Below are positions 34,111 through 46,256 of a stretch of 64,000 bases of DNA, one piece after another; position 1 is the stretch's first letter, and each line of letters starts with the position of its first letter. The DNA is taken from contig NC_134756.1 of NCBI RefSeq assembly GCF_050436995.1, positions 1,612,001-1,676,000 of the forward strand, in the 5' to 3' direction. Source of the stretch: Anticarsia gemmatalis (lineage: Eukaryota > Arthropoda > Insecta > Lepidoptera > Erebidae). Position numbers and translations under genes: made by a program. A model generated the notes under the pieces. It was not told where the DNA came from. It searched no databases and saw only the letters and a list, made by a program, of their open reading frames with translations.

Positions 34111-36599
34111 ATAAAAGGTGTCCTAAATTGATGGCTGTAGCTTGTACGTGTGAAATGGGAGTTTTGGAAGCTTCGCAATCGAATACCCCGGCTGCTCGGC
34201 TGCTAACAAAATATTTTTATAGCACACATTACTGCGGCAGACTTAACGACCACGTTTATGCTTGCCAAATTCATACACGATACCGTGTTGCCCTTACTTA
34301 TTTTTCGACTTGTTCCTGAATAAATATCAACTTATTTGAATATTTTCCAGACGGCAATATGTACTGTTGGCTCTTTTGTTTGCGTTGTTATATTTTTATA
34401 AAAAAACCTAGGTCACTTTTGTATAATATAACAATGAAGCAAACAATACGAGATGCGATACTATCTCCAGAGATTTCTACATTACCATATACTAGAGGAT
34501 AGTATTGTCTAGAAAGCACTTTAATTATTTTCTAAAACTAGAGCAGACCACGATTTTATTTCGAGAAGAGCCAGAAATACTTAAATTTTCAACGGGACTG
34601 TTAGTTAAATGTAAAATGCATCTTAGTGGCGTCTGGGGATGCCAGACTCAGGTTAAAATTTAATCAAGGTTCTGCAGTAGCAAGTGGAAATAGACAGGAG
34701 GCTGACAAAGTTACTGAACCGCAACACTTTTATAGCCGTTATATTTTTACTTCTAACAAAATTGATACTACATTTTTAGGAAAAAGAAATTGTATTTCCA
34801 ACCCTCGGGGACATTATCCGGAGTTATATCACATCATACCTTATCCACTAGTGAAATTATTTCTGCGAGCACCTCGCAGTTTATTCGCAAACGAATCGTA
34901 ACGGATGAAATAAAACCCTCTTGTGAATTCACCCGCACTCCGTATATTTGTTTCTAATATCCGTTGGCGGTAATTTATCCGGTCGTCGGGCGTTTGACCC
35001 ACATTTTTACACAAAAAGCTTCTCTGGAAGAAATGGTGCGCAGTAAATAATTTTTAAGGGTCCCCAGAACGACCGCATATAAAATTCCCGTACAAGTTAT
35101 GGTGATGAAACTTTGTGTGTTGGTAAAACTACACGCGTTATAAATTCATAACACTTTGACTTTTTGTCAGTAGGTAGAGGGGGTTGGACTTTGACAAACG
35201 AGTTCGTGGAATAAACGTGTTTACGGAAACGTTATTGATGACGACAATTTGACGGCATTACTTTCGCTCTTTGTTCCCGGGGTTCGCGTTTGTCTGGCCA
35301 TCCTCCTAAATGGAGTTTGAATCCTTGTTTTATTGCCGGTGACTTTTATCTGTGGGGGAGGATCTTTTGTACTTTTGTGCGGTCGGTAAATACTGAAAGT
35401 TGGGGAAGTCAGTGTGAGAACATTATGAGCGCTCGCACACAATAAACGTAAATCTGACTCTTTGGTTTGTAGAGACAGAAGTTTCAATATGTTATATGAA
35501 ATTTTCCTTACCTATCACCATTTTAACATAAACTGTACTTATTGCCCTACACAAATCCTCATAATCCTGTTATAATATAGTGAATCAAAGCAATTACCAT
35601 GAAAGTGGTGCATTAATTACTCGTGAAGGCTTCAGACGCAGGCTGCGGAGACAAAACCGAGTGGATGTGACGGAGTCTTCAATTAAGCAGGGAGTAGGAC
35701 TCGTAACGAGCTGTAGTGCGCTAGTACTCAGACGCCATTGTTTTCAACCACTACAGCTGGGAGTGTTACACGAGAAATGCGTTGTTTTCATACTAAAGTA
35801 TGTAAGAGTAACTAGTATTTATAGGTGCTAGAAATACAAGTTTTATATAAGCTACTTATTATGAGTTTATCAAGGTTATAGTCACTAAACTAACTACTTT
35901 CTGCCTATATCTAAGTGCCTAGAATGGTAAGGGGTAATTTCAAGTGCAGTCAAAAAATCGCATCTTCTAACATTTCTCCAAAATCAACACAAAGCAAAAG
36001 ATGACTTGGCATTTTGTTTTTTTTTTTTTCAATATGTACACCTATGTAAATAGGTTATAGTTATGATAGGTATGCTTGCGATCAGGTAAGGCCTATCCCG
36101 GATGTAAAATAATCTATTTCGTACCTACTATTTCTAGACAGTGATCTTCGAAAACGAATTAATTTAATTGAAAATTTGGAACTGCGTGATTTAAACACAT
36201 CCAGTCACGATTTTGGCTCAAATTCTAATCTAGAATCTTAGCTAATCGGTTTACAACTTAATTCGTTTAGACGTGAGTTATGATGTTAATGATGGAATCA
36301 ACTGTTTTCATTTCATTCAATCATTTAAAGATTCCTAACGAAACAACGAAGAATTCTTCAAAACATTTGCTTATTTATTGTTAAATATTTGAGAACGTGT
36401 TACCCTCTTTCCATAGAAAAAAAACCTACGATGACATTTATTTTCAAGAGCGATACGTCTTTCAAAAAAAAAATGCAAAAACATAACCATTCATCAGTAA
36501 CATTCCTATTATCAACTTATTCCTTTAAGAAAACATTTATACGCAAATATTCTTTCGGTTCTGTTACATCTAAAGGGATTTAGTTGTTTCCACAATATA

Positions 36600-36690
36600 G
36601 ATCCGGGCTTAAAGGTATTATATCCAGACGGTGTCGCAGCCAGGTCGTGGCCCGGCTCCGGAGGCTTAAGGAGATTCACGTCCCAGATGT
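36600..36690 (-). repeat. GC-rich old repeat fragment
   Basis: The minus strand is open across this patch (ANIWDVNLLKPPEPGHDLAA then TPSGYN). It has no start, splice sites or neighbours, and I recognise the aagcctccggagccgggcca wording from Lepidoptera repeats. It is probably a decayed mobile element. Confidence 0.35.
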
Positions 36691-37837
36691 TAGCGTTACA
36701 TGACTACACAATATGTATGTGCTATCTGATTTTGGTAGACATGTGTGTAAGGGTGTAATTTAAGGCTCTTTTGTTAGTAATAATATACACAGATTTAAGG
36801 TTTAGGACTATCACAAGAAAGTAACTCTTGTTCTAAGTAACAGCACATAAATTAAGCAATTACAACAGTTTATATATAACATACGTGGACTTAGCAGTCG
36901 GAATTGAAAAAACTGGCTCTGCTATATTTTTACCAAATTATTCACAGACTTCTTTTCAACGCCAGATGACAACTTAGATTCATATAGATCGTATAATTAT
37001 ATCGTTAATGTTAACAACTTTTATAGGAGGTACTAAATCTGAAATCTAAGCTAGCTTGCAACGCAAAGCACGCGTTATAGAGATTGTATTGCAGACGACA
37101 GCTGCTTCAGTTAGCACACGCCAACAAGTCACATTGTTTATAATAATATCGCTCAAATTTGTTCAAAACGATTCCTATTTATACTAAAACGGGATTCTTA
37201 TTGACAAACATGTCAACGCCTGAGGTCGCCACGTCACTGACGTCACTAAAAGCAAACAGGAAAATATTCTCTCCTCATATAAATAACTCGACAACACAAG
37301 AAACGCGTCGCCAGTTAAGAATAGTATACAGGATTAGTCGTTATGTCTTAGACGACTAATATAGTGTACGACTAGACAGATAAAAAGTCGCAATCTAGAC
37401 AAAAAGTCGACTGTTGATATGGTTGGTGTACGTTCATGGTAGTCAACGTAGAGGTGGTCTTTCGAAGACTTGCAATTAGCTCATTCAAGTTTTAAATGAA
37501 AAAGAATTAAACTGGCTATTAATGGGACGAGATCTCCTTAAGGGTTGGGAATAAAACATTGATTAAAGCTAATACGCGGTAAGGATGATGTAAGCTGGAA
37601 TTATGCCTAAGGTAATAAGTGCTTCCAGTTCCATTTTTGGAATGCGTCTAAAAATATCTAAAGTACGTACTTAGAATATGAATGAACAAGTATCCATTCC
37701 GTAGATAAGTTTTTTAATTAAGCCTATGTGTCACATTATAAGACTTATATCAGAACCTAACTGCCTAGCAGAAGAACAGTAACTAAATCAAAACATACAT
37801 TTTGCCACAAATTAATTGACTTATGACATACAACGAT

Positions 37838-37905
37838 AAAATCACGCATTTTTCCTATAGGGGTAGGCGAAGATCAAAGAACGCCAATTGGTACGATCCT
37901 AATCG
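37838..37905 (-). mobile_element. LINE 3' tail (REVC.DR family), reverse fragment
   Basis: aatcacgcatttttcctata, ggggtaggcgaagatcaaag and attggtacgatcc follow the reverse consensus. Confidence 0.5.
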
Positions 37906-38488
37906 ACCTATGTTTATGCACAAAATACATAATCATAAAAGTATAATCAATCACGTAAAACAGCTGTTTACAAGACAATCTGCACTAAAACAATGGCCCC
38001 ACACCTAATACCCTGAGGCAACAATCAGAACAGATGTTAGAACCGTCCAATTAAAACTGAGAAACTGTTACACCATTAGTAAGATAATAACCGCTTTGTT
38101 TATCAAAAATGTGTGGTGTTAGACCACCCACGCGATACTATAGTACTACTGCTATAGTATATAAATACATTAAATACTATACTTAATACTGTAGTATATA
38201 GTACTTGAGTGTATATAGTAAGGTTTAAAGCAGACAATTTATTGGGGCATAAAGATTTAGTTGTCGTCATATGACATTAAAGTCCGGCTGAAGATCTATC
38301 GTCCACCATATTGCTTTAGAAATACTGTTGGTACGTTGGTGTAGTTCTCAAGAGACAGTTTTTCTTCTACATAGACAACTTGGTTAGAGAAAAATGTAAC
38401 ACGGAAGGTTCCTGACCTCAAATCTATCACTTCTTTCTATCTTCAGTCCTAGACGTCCTGGTTTTAGCACTACTAGATACTGGTATTG

Positions 38489-38570
38489 GTTAGTTTATCA
38501 AGTGGAATTTCGACAATTGTTATCATAATGATTCCTCTCATTTTATCTGTCAGACAGATACCTGACACTT
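38489..38570 (+). mobile_element. Second copy of the aagtgtcagg MITE family
   Basis: ggttagtttatcaagtggaa and ttcgacaattgt match the 10222-10316 element. The right end cctgacactt is intact; the left terminus has decayed. Confidence 0.55.
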
Positions 38571-39099
38571 ATCCATAAGCCGTGAGACAGGCTATTATCC
38601 TATTAAATTCTTAGTTGGATAGGTTGGGTAGTTGAAGATTAAAATTGAAGTTTCGGCAGTGGCAGCTGTGGTAGCTTGCGCAGCTTTAGATATTTGACAA
38701 TACAACGCTAAAGTTAATTACATTATATTGGTCTGCGTAAATTGCTTTAATATTTTTAATACCTAGGAGAACTAGAGAAGCTATCTATCAACGATTATTA
38801 CCTAGAAGAAAACCGCAGAAGGTGCCTATTAACAACAGCCTATCTAAAAATAAACTGTAAATCGATTATTACAAGAATGTCGACTAGAAAATTTTAATAA
38901 GGAAGGTATATATAACTAGTGAAGTTGCGGTTAATAGCTAGCTTCTACATTTAATATAATAATGTATTATATATATTGACATGCCTGTCTGTCCGTTGAA
39001 CCTTTTTTATGACCGAGTCTGTGGGTTTATAGCTGTGTGTAGTTACTTAAAAAGCATTGAACCGCACATAATTATTATGACCAGTGTAAATAAGAAGCC

Positions 39100-39200
39100 T
39101 ACTACTAATATTTTAAATGCGAAAGTTTGTGAGGATGAATGTATGAAGGTTTGTTTCGTTCACAAAATGTGGACGGTTTTGGATAAAATTTTGTACACAG
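39100..39200 (+). repeat. Dispersed repeat related to 44228-44320
   Basis: ctactaatattttaaatgcg, aaagtttgtgaggatgaatg and gtggacggttttggat are visible; a chance open frame runs across it. Confidence 0.45.
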
Positions 39201-42152
39201 ATAGGTTATAATGTGCTTACGCTTTTTACCCCAGGAAATCTTTTCGGACAACTGAAGTAGTATGTTGAAGCTAGTACTATAAAATATAAGTTCAGAAAAA
39301 CTTTTATGTAAGTATGCAAATATAATGATTTTTCTAATAACAACATTTTAAACAATAATAATATTATATTCAACTGTTATTCGGCGTCTAGTATAATTAA
39401 AAGAATTTATTAATGATTTAATTAATGATAAAATAGTAATAGAATATATTAAGATCTTAACAAGATTGGACCTAACAGAAGCCATTAGTATGTTAGCCAT
39501 TAAATAAGTAATTTATTACAGACATAACGAATCAAGTAGTAAATACAAAACGGAAAAAAAGCACAACAAACTTTCATTTCAACCTTTTGACATTTACTCT
39601 ATGACATCATAAAAATACTAGTTTTCTAAGTTTCGAGTTGATTTCTTTTACCATAACGGTACGCAGACAAAACCGGGGGTTATTAATAAACTTGTAGTTA
39701 GGTACGGCGGCGCCAGTGGTGACAGACAGACAGATAAACCGGCTAGCGTTCAACGGTCAATGAATTCTAAGCTCGGTTGACACACAGTCTCTATTATTTA
39801 TGTGTTTCATGTAAATATTACTTTATTGAATCAGTTGTTTGAATTGCTGCTTTGCTATTTAATTTTGTAATGTGTGCAAAGATCAAAGTTCGTAACTGAG
39901 GTGCTGTTTTATACATATTTTTACTGATATTTGGTATTTCGCTACATAGAGCAAAGTCCAAGTAACTAAAGTTTGCCTTTTTATATTACCTACTTGACTG
40001 TGTAGAATTTTAAGGATGAACTGAAGTCTAGAATCTAAATGATAACATCGAATTCAGTTCGAAACCTATTATTATGATTTAAACTCTCAGTGTACAAAAT
40101 TTCTTCAATAACAGTTCAGTAGTTTCTGCGAGAAAAAGTTACAAACATACATTTGTATTGCATGTTTGTAACTCGTTTACGCAAAATGCTTCTAATATTG
40201 TTAATGTATAGTTTTACTTCCAATAACAATACAAGAAGCATTTTGTCTTGTGTGCTGTCAAAAGAGAAAATATAAATCCAAAAGCCTAAACGTCGCCAGA
40301 CAGGTCGATGACAAAGTCCATTACGATCTCATAAAGCGCATGCGCAAAGGCGATAGCGTTTTTACGAGTCCACAGTTTACTTGACCGTCAACATTAGGTC
40401 TAAAAACCACTAAAGCAGTAGTAAACATGTCTATTAACGTAAACATATTCGGTAGTACCGGTTTTAAAGTCGTTAAGACGTGGGTGGGGTTAGACACCTG
40501 CATTTCACTCTTGTAGTATATTTTCGTCTGGCTTTTTTTGTTTAGAATAAAATTTAGATTTTAGGAGATTGGTTTCGTAGCTTTTAAGTCCAGATGGTAT
40601 AGAAATAAAGGGAAATGTCAGCAAAAATAAACTTAGTTTCAACTTAAGATCATATTTCAACTAGGTAAATAAGATCAGCACTTTTACTGTGAAACAGACG
40701 GACAGTTACTTTCGCAATTACAATATGAGTAGATTTTGTGTTTAGGTATCAATATATAAAAATAATAATCACAGCAAAAGTTATTCAACTACCTATGTAC
40801 TTTAATACCTTTTGCAGTGAAGATTGCAAGAAACGTAACTAGGTACAATATGAATCACAAAAAAATGAGCTAGATACAAATGTAAATTATACTTATTATA
40901 TTGCCCTACCTTTATTTTAGTACATACATGTGTAAATTGTTTCTAAAACAAAGCATAATTGAATCCGCTCGCTGTTAACATTTTACTATGCAGCTATTCA
41001 AATTAAACTGCAGGTGTGGTGTAAACTAAGCTTCAACTATCATTCAAGCTTTACTTGCTAAATTGCTTGGATAAACTCGCTTTTAAGGGTTTAGCGTATT
41101 TAAGTATGGAGAAGAGTAAAATTGAGAAAAATAGGGAGGATTATTTTTTAAATTGGTTTGTTTATCTGTGATTTTTAGACGGTAAGTAGATGAAAGGGGC
41201 TGTTTATATTATATGCTACTAGTTTCTAAGAAACAAAAATGGAATTAAAAGCAATACATTAGTGGTTGGGTTTATTATAGTTTGTAGAACTCTTGTAGAA
41301 GTTATCGCGTAACTACTTGACTTTCGGCTATGGGTGAAATATATTTTTTTTTTTTCATATTAAATGAGCCAGAATAATAAACACCAATGTCTTCTTATGG
41401 CTTTACGATATGACCTACGTAATTCTTGACCATAATAACCAATTTACGGCACTTCAAAATCATGTTATAATCTAAAATGGCCATAAACGTTAGAATGGAG
41501 TCGTTTTTGTCTCACACAGATCGGTCTGATAGATATAGTCGCAGAAGATGCGTAGAAAAACATTCAAATGGACTCACGTGTGCGGAAAAAATGCTGTTTA
41601 CGTACATTTAGCGAGATACGTTAGGGTTAACAACGACGTGTATTGAATAATACTCGCAAATAAATTGCTACTACTTTTTTTGCATCTTTAGGATGTTTTG
41701 AAATCGGTTTCTAATAAAACATGGCAGCCTTATTACAAAGGGATATAATGGAATTTAACTTGAACATCAGATTAACTTGAATTATTCACACAGATGCACC
41801 AAATGACACAAGATATAACTGATTTGGGAAAAAGCGATCATCAAGGTATTCGTAGCACAATAATGTTTTGGTAATGAATTGTGTTGTTCCATGACTCTGG
41901 CGTTGGTATACTGGTTATATATTGTTTTTGGTATACCCTATACCCTTAGCTACAGTTATTGGTTAGAAAAGTTAATCCGATTTTTTTTATTTAAATGCTA
42001 AGCCCCAAAACACACCTGTGAATATTTCTCACACATGTTTAGACAACCCTACAACATGACCAAGTTCTGAGAATCGGCGAGAATAACACAAGATCAATGT
42101 TCTTTAAACGAGACGGCACTCACGGCAAGTAATCGTGAGTTTGTCGCTTACA

Positions 42153-42234
42153 ATGTATTATGTTAATCAGCAGGTTCTCTAAGACCGCGGGATTTCCACC
42201 ATTCAATAGTAATTTTGAAATAAGGTTTAGCAAT
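42153..42234 (+). repeat. 82-bp direct repeat, copy 1
   Basis: atgtattatgttaatcagca through ataaggtttagcaat is repeated at 42466-42547 with roughly ten differences. The 231-bp mobile element lies exactly between the copies. Confidence 0.7.
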
Positions 42235-42465
42235 CTATACTAACATTATAAAATTAAGTTTGTTTGTTTGGTTGAACGCGCTAATCTCAGGAACTACTGG
42301 TGCGAAATTGAAAAAATATTTAACTGTTGGATAGCCTTTTTATTGAGGAAGGGAAGGGTCTATGAGGGACGGCCAATAAGTGCAGAGGAATAGTATTTTT
42401 TTTAATGGGGAAAATTATGACCCATTCTTTCTTATGTGATACAAGCGAAGTTGCGGGGGTCAGCT
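42235..42465 (-). mobile_element. Non-autonomous repeat, gtagttcctgagatta family, reverse copy
   Basis: tactaacattataaaattaa, ggttgaacgcgctaatctca, ggaactactggtgcgaaatt and aagcgaagttgcgggggtca are the reverse of the 31024 family. An 82-bp direct repeat borders it on both sides. Confidence 0.6.
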
Positions 42466-42547
42466 ATGTATTATGTTAATCAGCAAGTTGTCTAGAAGTA
42501 CAGGATTTCCACTATTGAATAGTAATTTTGTAATAAGGTTTAGCAAT
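42466..42547 (+). repeat. 82-bp direct repeat, copy 2
   Basis: This is the partner of 42153-42234, ending ataaggtttagcaat. It is far longer than any known target-site duplication. Confidence 0.7.
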
Positions 42548-44227
42548 TGTGAATGTAAATTAACTATTCTTGTTAGATGCACCGGCTTGATGTTATGTAA
42601 TGTAAGTACTGGGTTTACGTCATTATGATAATCCCTAATAATATTGGGTTTTTATTGGTCTGTTTTAACGCGCTAATTGGACTGACTTGACTTGTTTTAG
42701 CAGTCAAATAAGTTATTTTTGTGTAAGTATGTTTGTCGTTCTACAAACGGTAATCTTAGGAAATGTGATATGTATAATTTGGGTGAGATGGGCCTAAGTA
42801 TAGAAAGAGAAAAGGGGAGGTAGGTATATAATTATGATTTTAAAGATCTCGTAGTTAGAATCAGATTTTAAGTAGAAGCGAAGTTTTTATACAGTAAGTG
42901 TCGCACTATCCACCGATCTGCAGCTAAATAAACAGGATGCAAATTGCATAAACTTACATTTAATTCCTTTTAAAGTATTACTACAATTTATTACTAATTT
43001 TATTTCTCACACATATCAATAAAAGCGGGTTATTTGAAATACATAAACCGTTTTGAATGCTTCCTTTAGGATCAACGTAAGTAGAGAATATAACTTTGCA
43101 ATAAAATATATTTACTGCAGAAAATTTACGAACGATCTCCTTTCCTTAGTATAATTCTACTTGAATATGGCTTTATTTTCCAGGGCAAAAGCTATTAAAA
43201 TACAACCTGTATATAGGAGATTATCTATATGCAATAATATGGTGTAAATATGCATCCATTATTAATCCTGCAAAGAGATAAACATAAATTCTATATATTA
43301 TGTACCTATAACAACCTGGATACTTTCTTTAAGACTGAAGAATAACTTTTCTTAGTTGTAGGCCCATTTTTACCCAACCGCATAGTGAAAATACATAAGT
43401 ATATAACACGTTATAGGTACGTATATCAAGAAGTACGCATAGACACAATTTTAATACGTAATAAAAATAATCATTCACTGCCTTCAAGATCCAAATACAT
43501 AAAACTATTTCAACCACGTAATTAGACGATTTACTTCATTGACGTAAAAGTTAATAGTGATTTAATTGGTAAATAATAGTCGGTGGAGCGATTACCGACG
43601 CCATAAATAGCGAACGAACGAAAGTTAATAGTTCCGGTGACCATAAAGCCTTATTGGGATCTTATCTTAATTGTGCTACGGATTTCGGTACTGAGATTCT
43701 GATGATAATTTCTGGATGAAGACTTTGTTCTGCTGTGATGTGGATTGTGAGTTAATTGAGTTTAGAAGATATTATTATCTTGATTGTGAAAATTATTGAG
43801 GTTGATTATTGTCTTTGGTCTCTATTGAATTAAATATCTGCTTGATTAGGCAATGATAGGAAGGACGACGATAATTAAAGATTAAATCGAATCATGATTT
43901 AATTTTCCTCTTATTTTTAAAGCGATCAAAGGACAAAATAGAAACTCATAACTTTAATTTCTTTATCAGGCAATTAAAGCGTGCCTAATTATTAATTTCG
44001 TATTTAATCAAACTTTGCAAAAGAAGGCTAGGCTTATAAAGGTTTTTTATTAACTTTCTAACGCCTTCGTCGACTAAATCATCCCCAGGTACAAACGTAA
44101 TCAACATAGATTTTAGCCTACATTCATTACAATTACAAAGGACATTTCATTAGCACATCGCAAAACCACTTAAAAGTACTCTCTTCTCGAAACATCCACT
44201 TATTATAATGTACCCTACTAAGTGCTT

Positions 44228-44320
44228 ACACCTACAGTAATATTATAAATGCTAAAATTTGAATGTTTGTTGTTGCTAAAACTACAGAACGGATTTTGAT
44301 TAATCATAACTTTTAAACTT
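44228..44320 (+). repeat. Dispersed repeat (aatgc.aaa.tttg.atgtttgttg)
   Basis: atattataaatgctaaaatt, tgaatgtttgttgttgctaa and actacagaacggattttgat form a recognisable common Lepidoptera repeat. A related piece is at 39100-39200 (attttaaatgcgaaagtttg). Confidence 0.45.
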
Positions 44321-46156
44321 TTGCGTTGAATGTTCAATATATAAAAGAATACGAGAATGAATGCGAACATGCACTTTTCTATGGAAAGCCTAACGTTTCG
44401 GCGCAGGTTTCACTCGCCGTATACTCAAGATTTTGATTGAACTTTGACAGTGGTGTAGCATAAGAACCAGAATTCCACATACATACATCAAATTATGCCT
44501 TTTTTTAGGTAGGTAGACACTACGTAGACTATAGGAATACTAACTGTTGCCGGTAGTTTAGTTACACAAGCCATATCATTACAGTCTTTGCGAACGAAGT
44601 CGCAGACAAGAGCTAGTATGATATATTCGTATCCTACATACCTTATGGGGCTCGGGCATTTCGTCAGGTTTCACGAGCAACGTAAACAATGTACTACGAT
44701 ATTCAAATATAAGCTCTATTATGTTGGGAGAAGGGTGGTATTTCGAGTGGGCGGTGGTATATGATGAAATTACACGCATTCCGAAGAGTCTCGACCCCTT
44801 ATGTTGTTATGTTATTGTATATTGCTAGCTCCTTAGTTTATTTATATTCACACCTGTTCTTTAGTAGAGGGTTAGGCATATTATTCGTTGATTTATGTAC
44901 GTCACTGAACATAAATCTACACAATTTTTGTGTGTCTGGAAACAACTATTCAAATCCGAGGAATATTTTGTTGTGATTGTTTTGTTGTTACGCGGAGTAA
45001 TCATAAACTGTAGTAAAAATACTAGCTTTAACATAATTTGCCTGAATGGTTTTGGTTACTGCAATATCCAGTCAGATTTGGATTTTATTTTTGAGTATAT
45101 TAACAATGTGTATAAGGAATATTAGAAGTTCGAGCAAAAGAATGTCAAAGAAGAAATAATATGGATTTAACCACAAAATACAGCCAGCCCAATAAACATC
45201 CAAAACAACCGAAATACCAAACTCTAATAAACCTTCAATCATCTCTTTCTAACGCAATACATCCATCTCACTCCCTCATTACTCCATTAACCAACAAATT
45301 GTACGTATACCCATACAATCATTCACTAATTACTACAACAAGCTACGTAGTGGAAAGCTAAGTGAATTTGAATGTAACAAGTAAATGCTTTACCGTCGAA
45401 GTGACATTTCAATGGACATTGTATGGCACTCGACGATGTTAATTTAAACTCGCAATAGGCAAGTGTTTAATTGTACACTTAGTTTTTTTTTTAGGGGAAG
45501 TAGGACTTTTTGGACTGTTATGAGAATGCTATTTGTGGGTCTCGAGATTTATATTTAATCCCAGTATAGGGAGGAGAAATATATTTGGCATACTGCTTTG
45601 TATTGAATAAATATGGGTGATATGGGTGAATTTCATACACCTCAGTCTCCTGGACATTTCTACAAGATAGGGAAACCAATTTTGTTATTTATCATGTAGC
45701 TAATGCTCCCTAATAAAAACCACCTTTCAATTGGGGTCGGAATCGCGTCCATTATGGAATCTATGGTATTTAACTCTAAATCTTCGAGTATAAACGGATT
45801 TATGTTATAAAAGTTGATTTCAAGAACCACATAGCGTCGATATTATTTCGTTAACTTTGTTTCAAAGCATCGTATTAAAAATGTATGTTCTTACTGAATA
45901 ATGGTTTTCTTCACAGTATCAATGGCTTACCTGTAAAAAGAAAAGGATTATTAGTTAAATAATAATATAAATAACATTTAAACATTTCGAAGAAAGAATA
46001 TAACAAGATGTAAGGGATACAGGTTAAAGAAAAAAGTCACTGTTACATTTTCAACAGCATTTTTATCAATGAAAGACTGTAAAATGATTACTGTTTATCA
46101 ACTTTAAAGTAAATTTGCAACCCCTGTGTATTTATTCTTGACTAACAGCCATAGAG

Positions 46157-46256
46157 TCCCCAACCTGCACTTGGCCAGCGTGGTCGACTCAGTCCTAACC
46201 CCTCCCTCATTACGGGAGGAGACCCTTGCCTAGCAGTAAGACAGTAATGGCTTAAA
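46157..46256 (-). repeat. Lepidoptera dispersed repeat, reverse copy
   Basis: ccaacctgcacttggccagc, taacccctccctcattacgg and gacccttgcctagcagtaag are the reverse complement of the 22527 family. Confidence 0.65.

Noticed and set aside
38100..38220. Dense atactatagta repeats as a possible regulatory array or CRISPR-like repeat
   Set aside because: The units are irregular, AT-only and lack spacers of constant length; low-complexity DNA.
44761..45361. Cluster of three short plus-strand open frames
   Set aside because: They are in different frames, AT-biased and lack recognisable motifs; chance.
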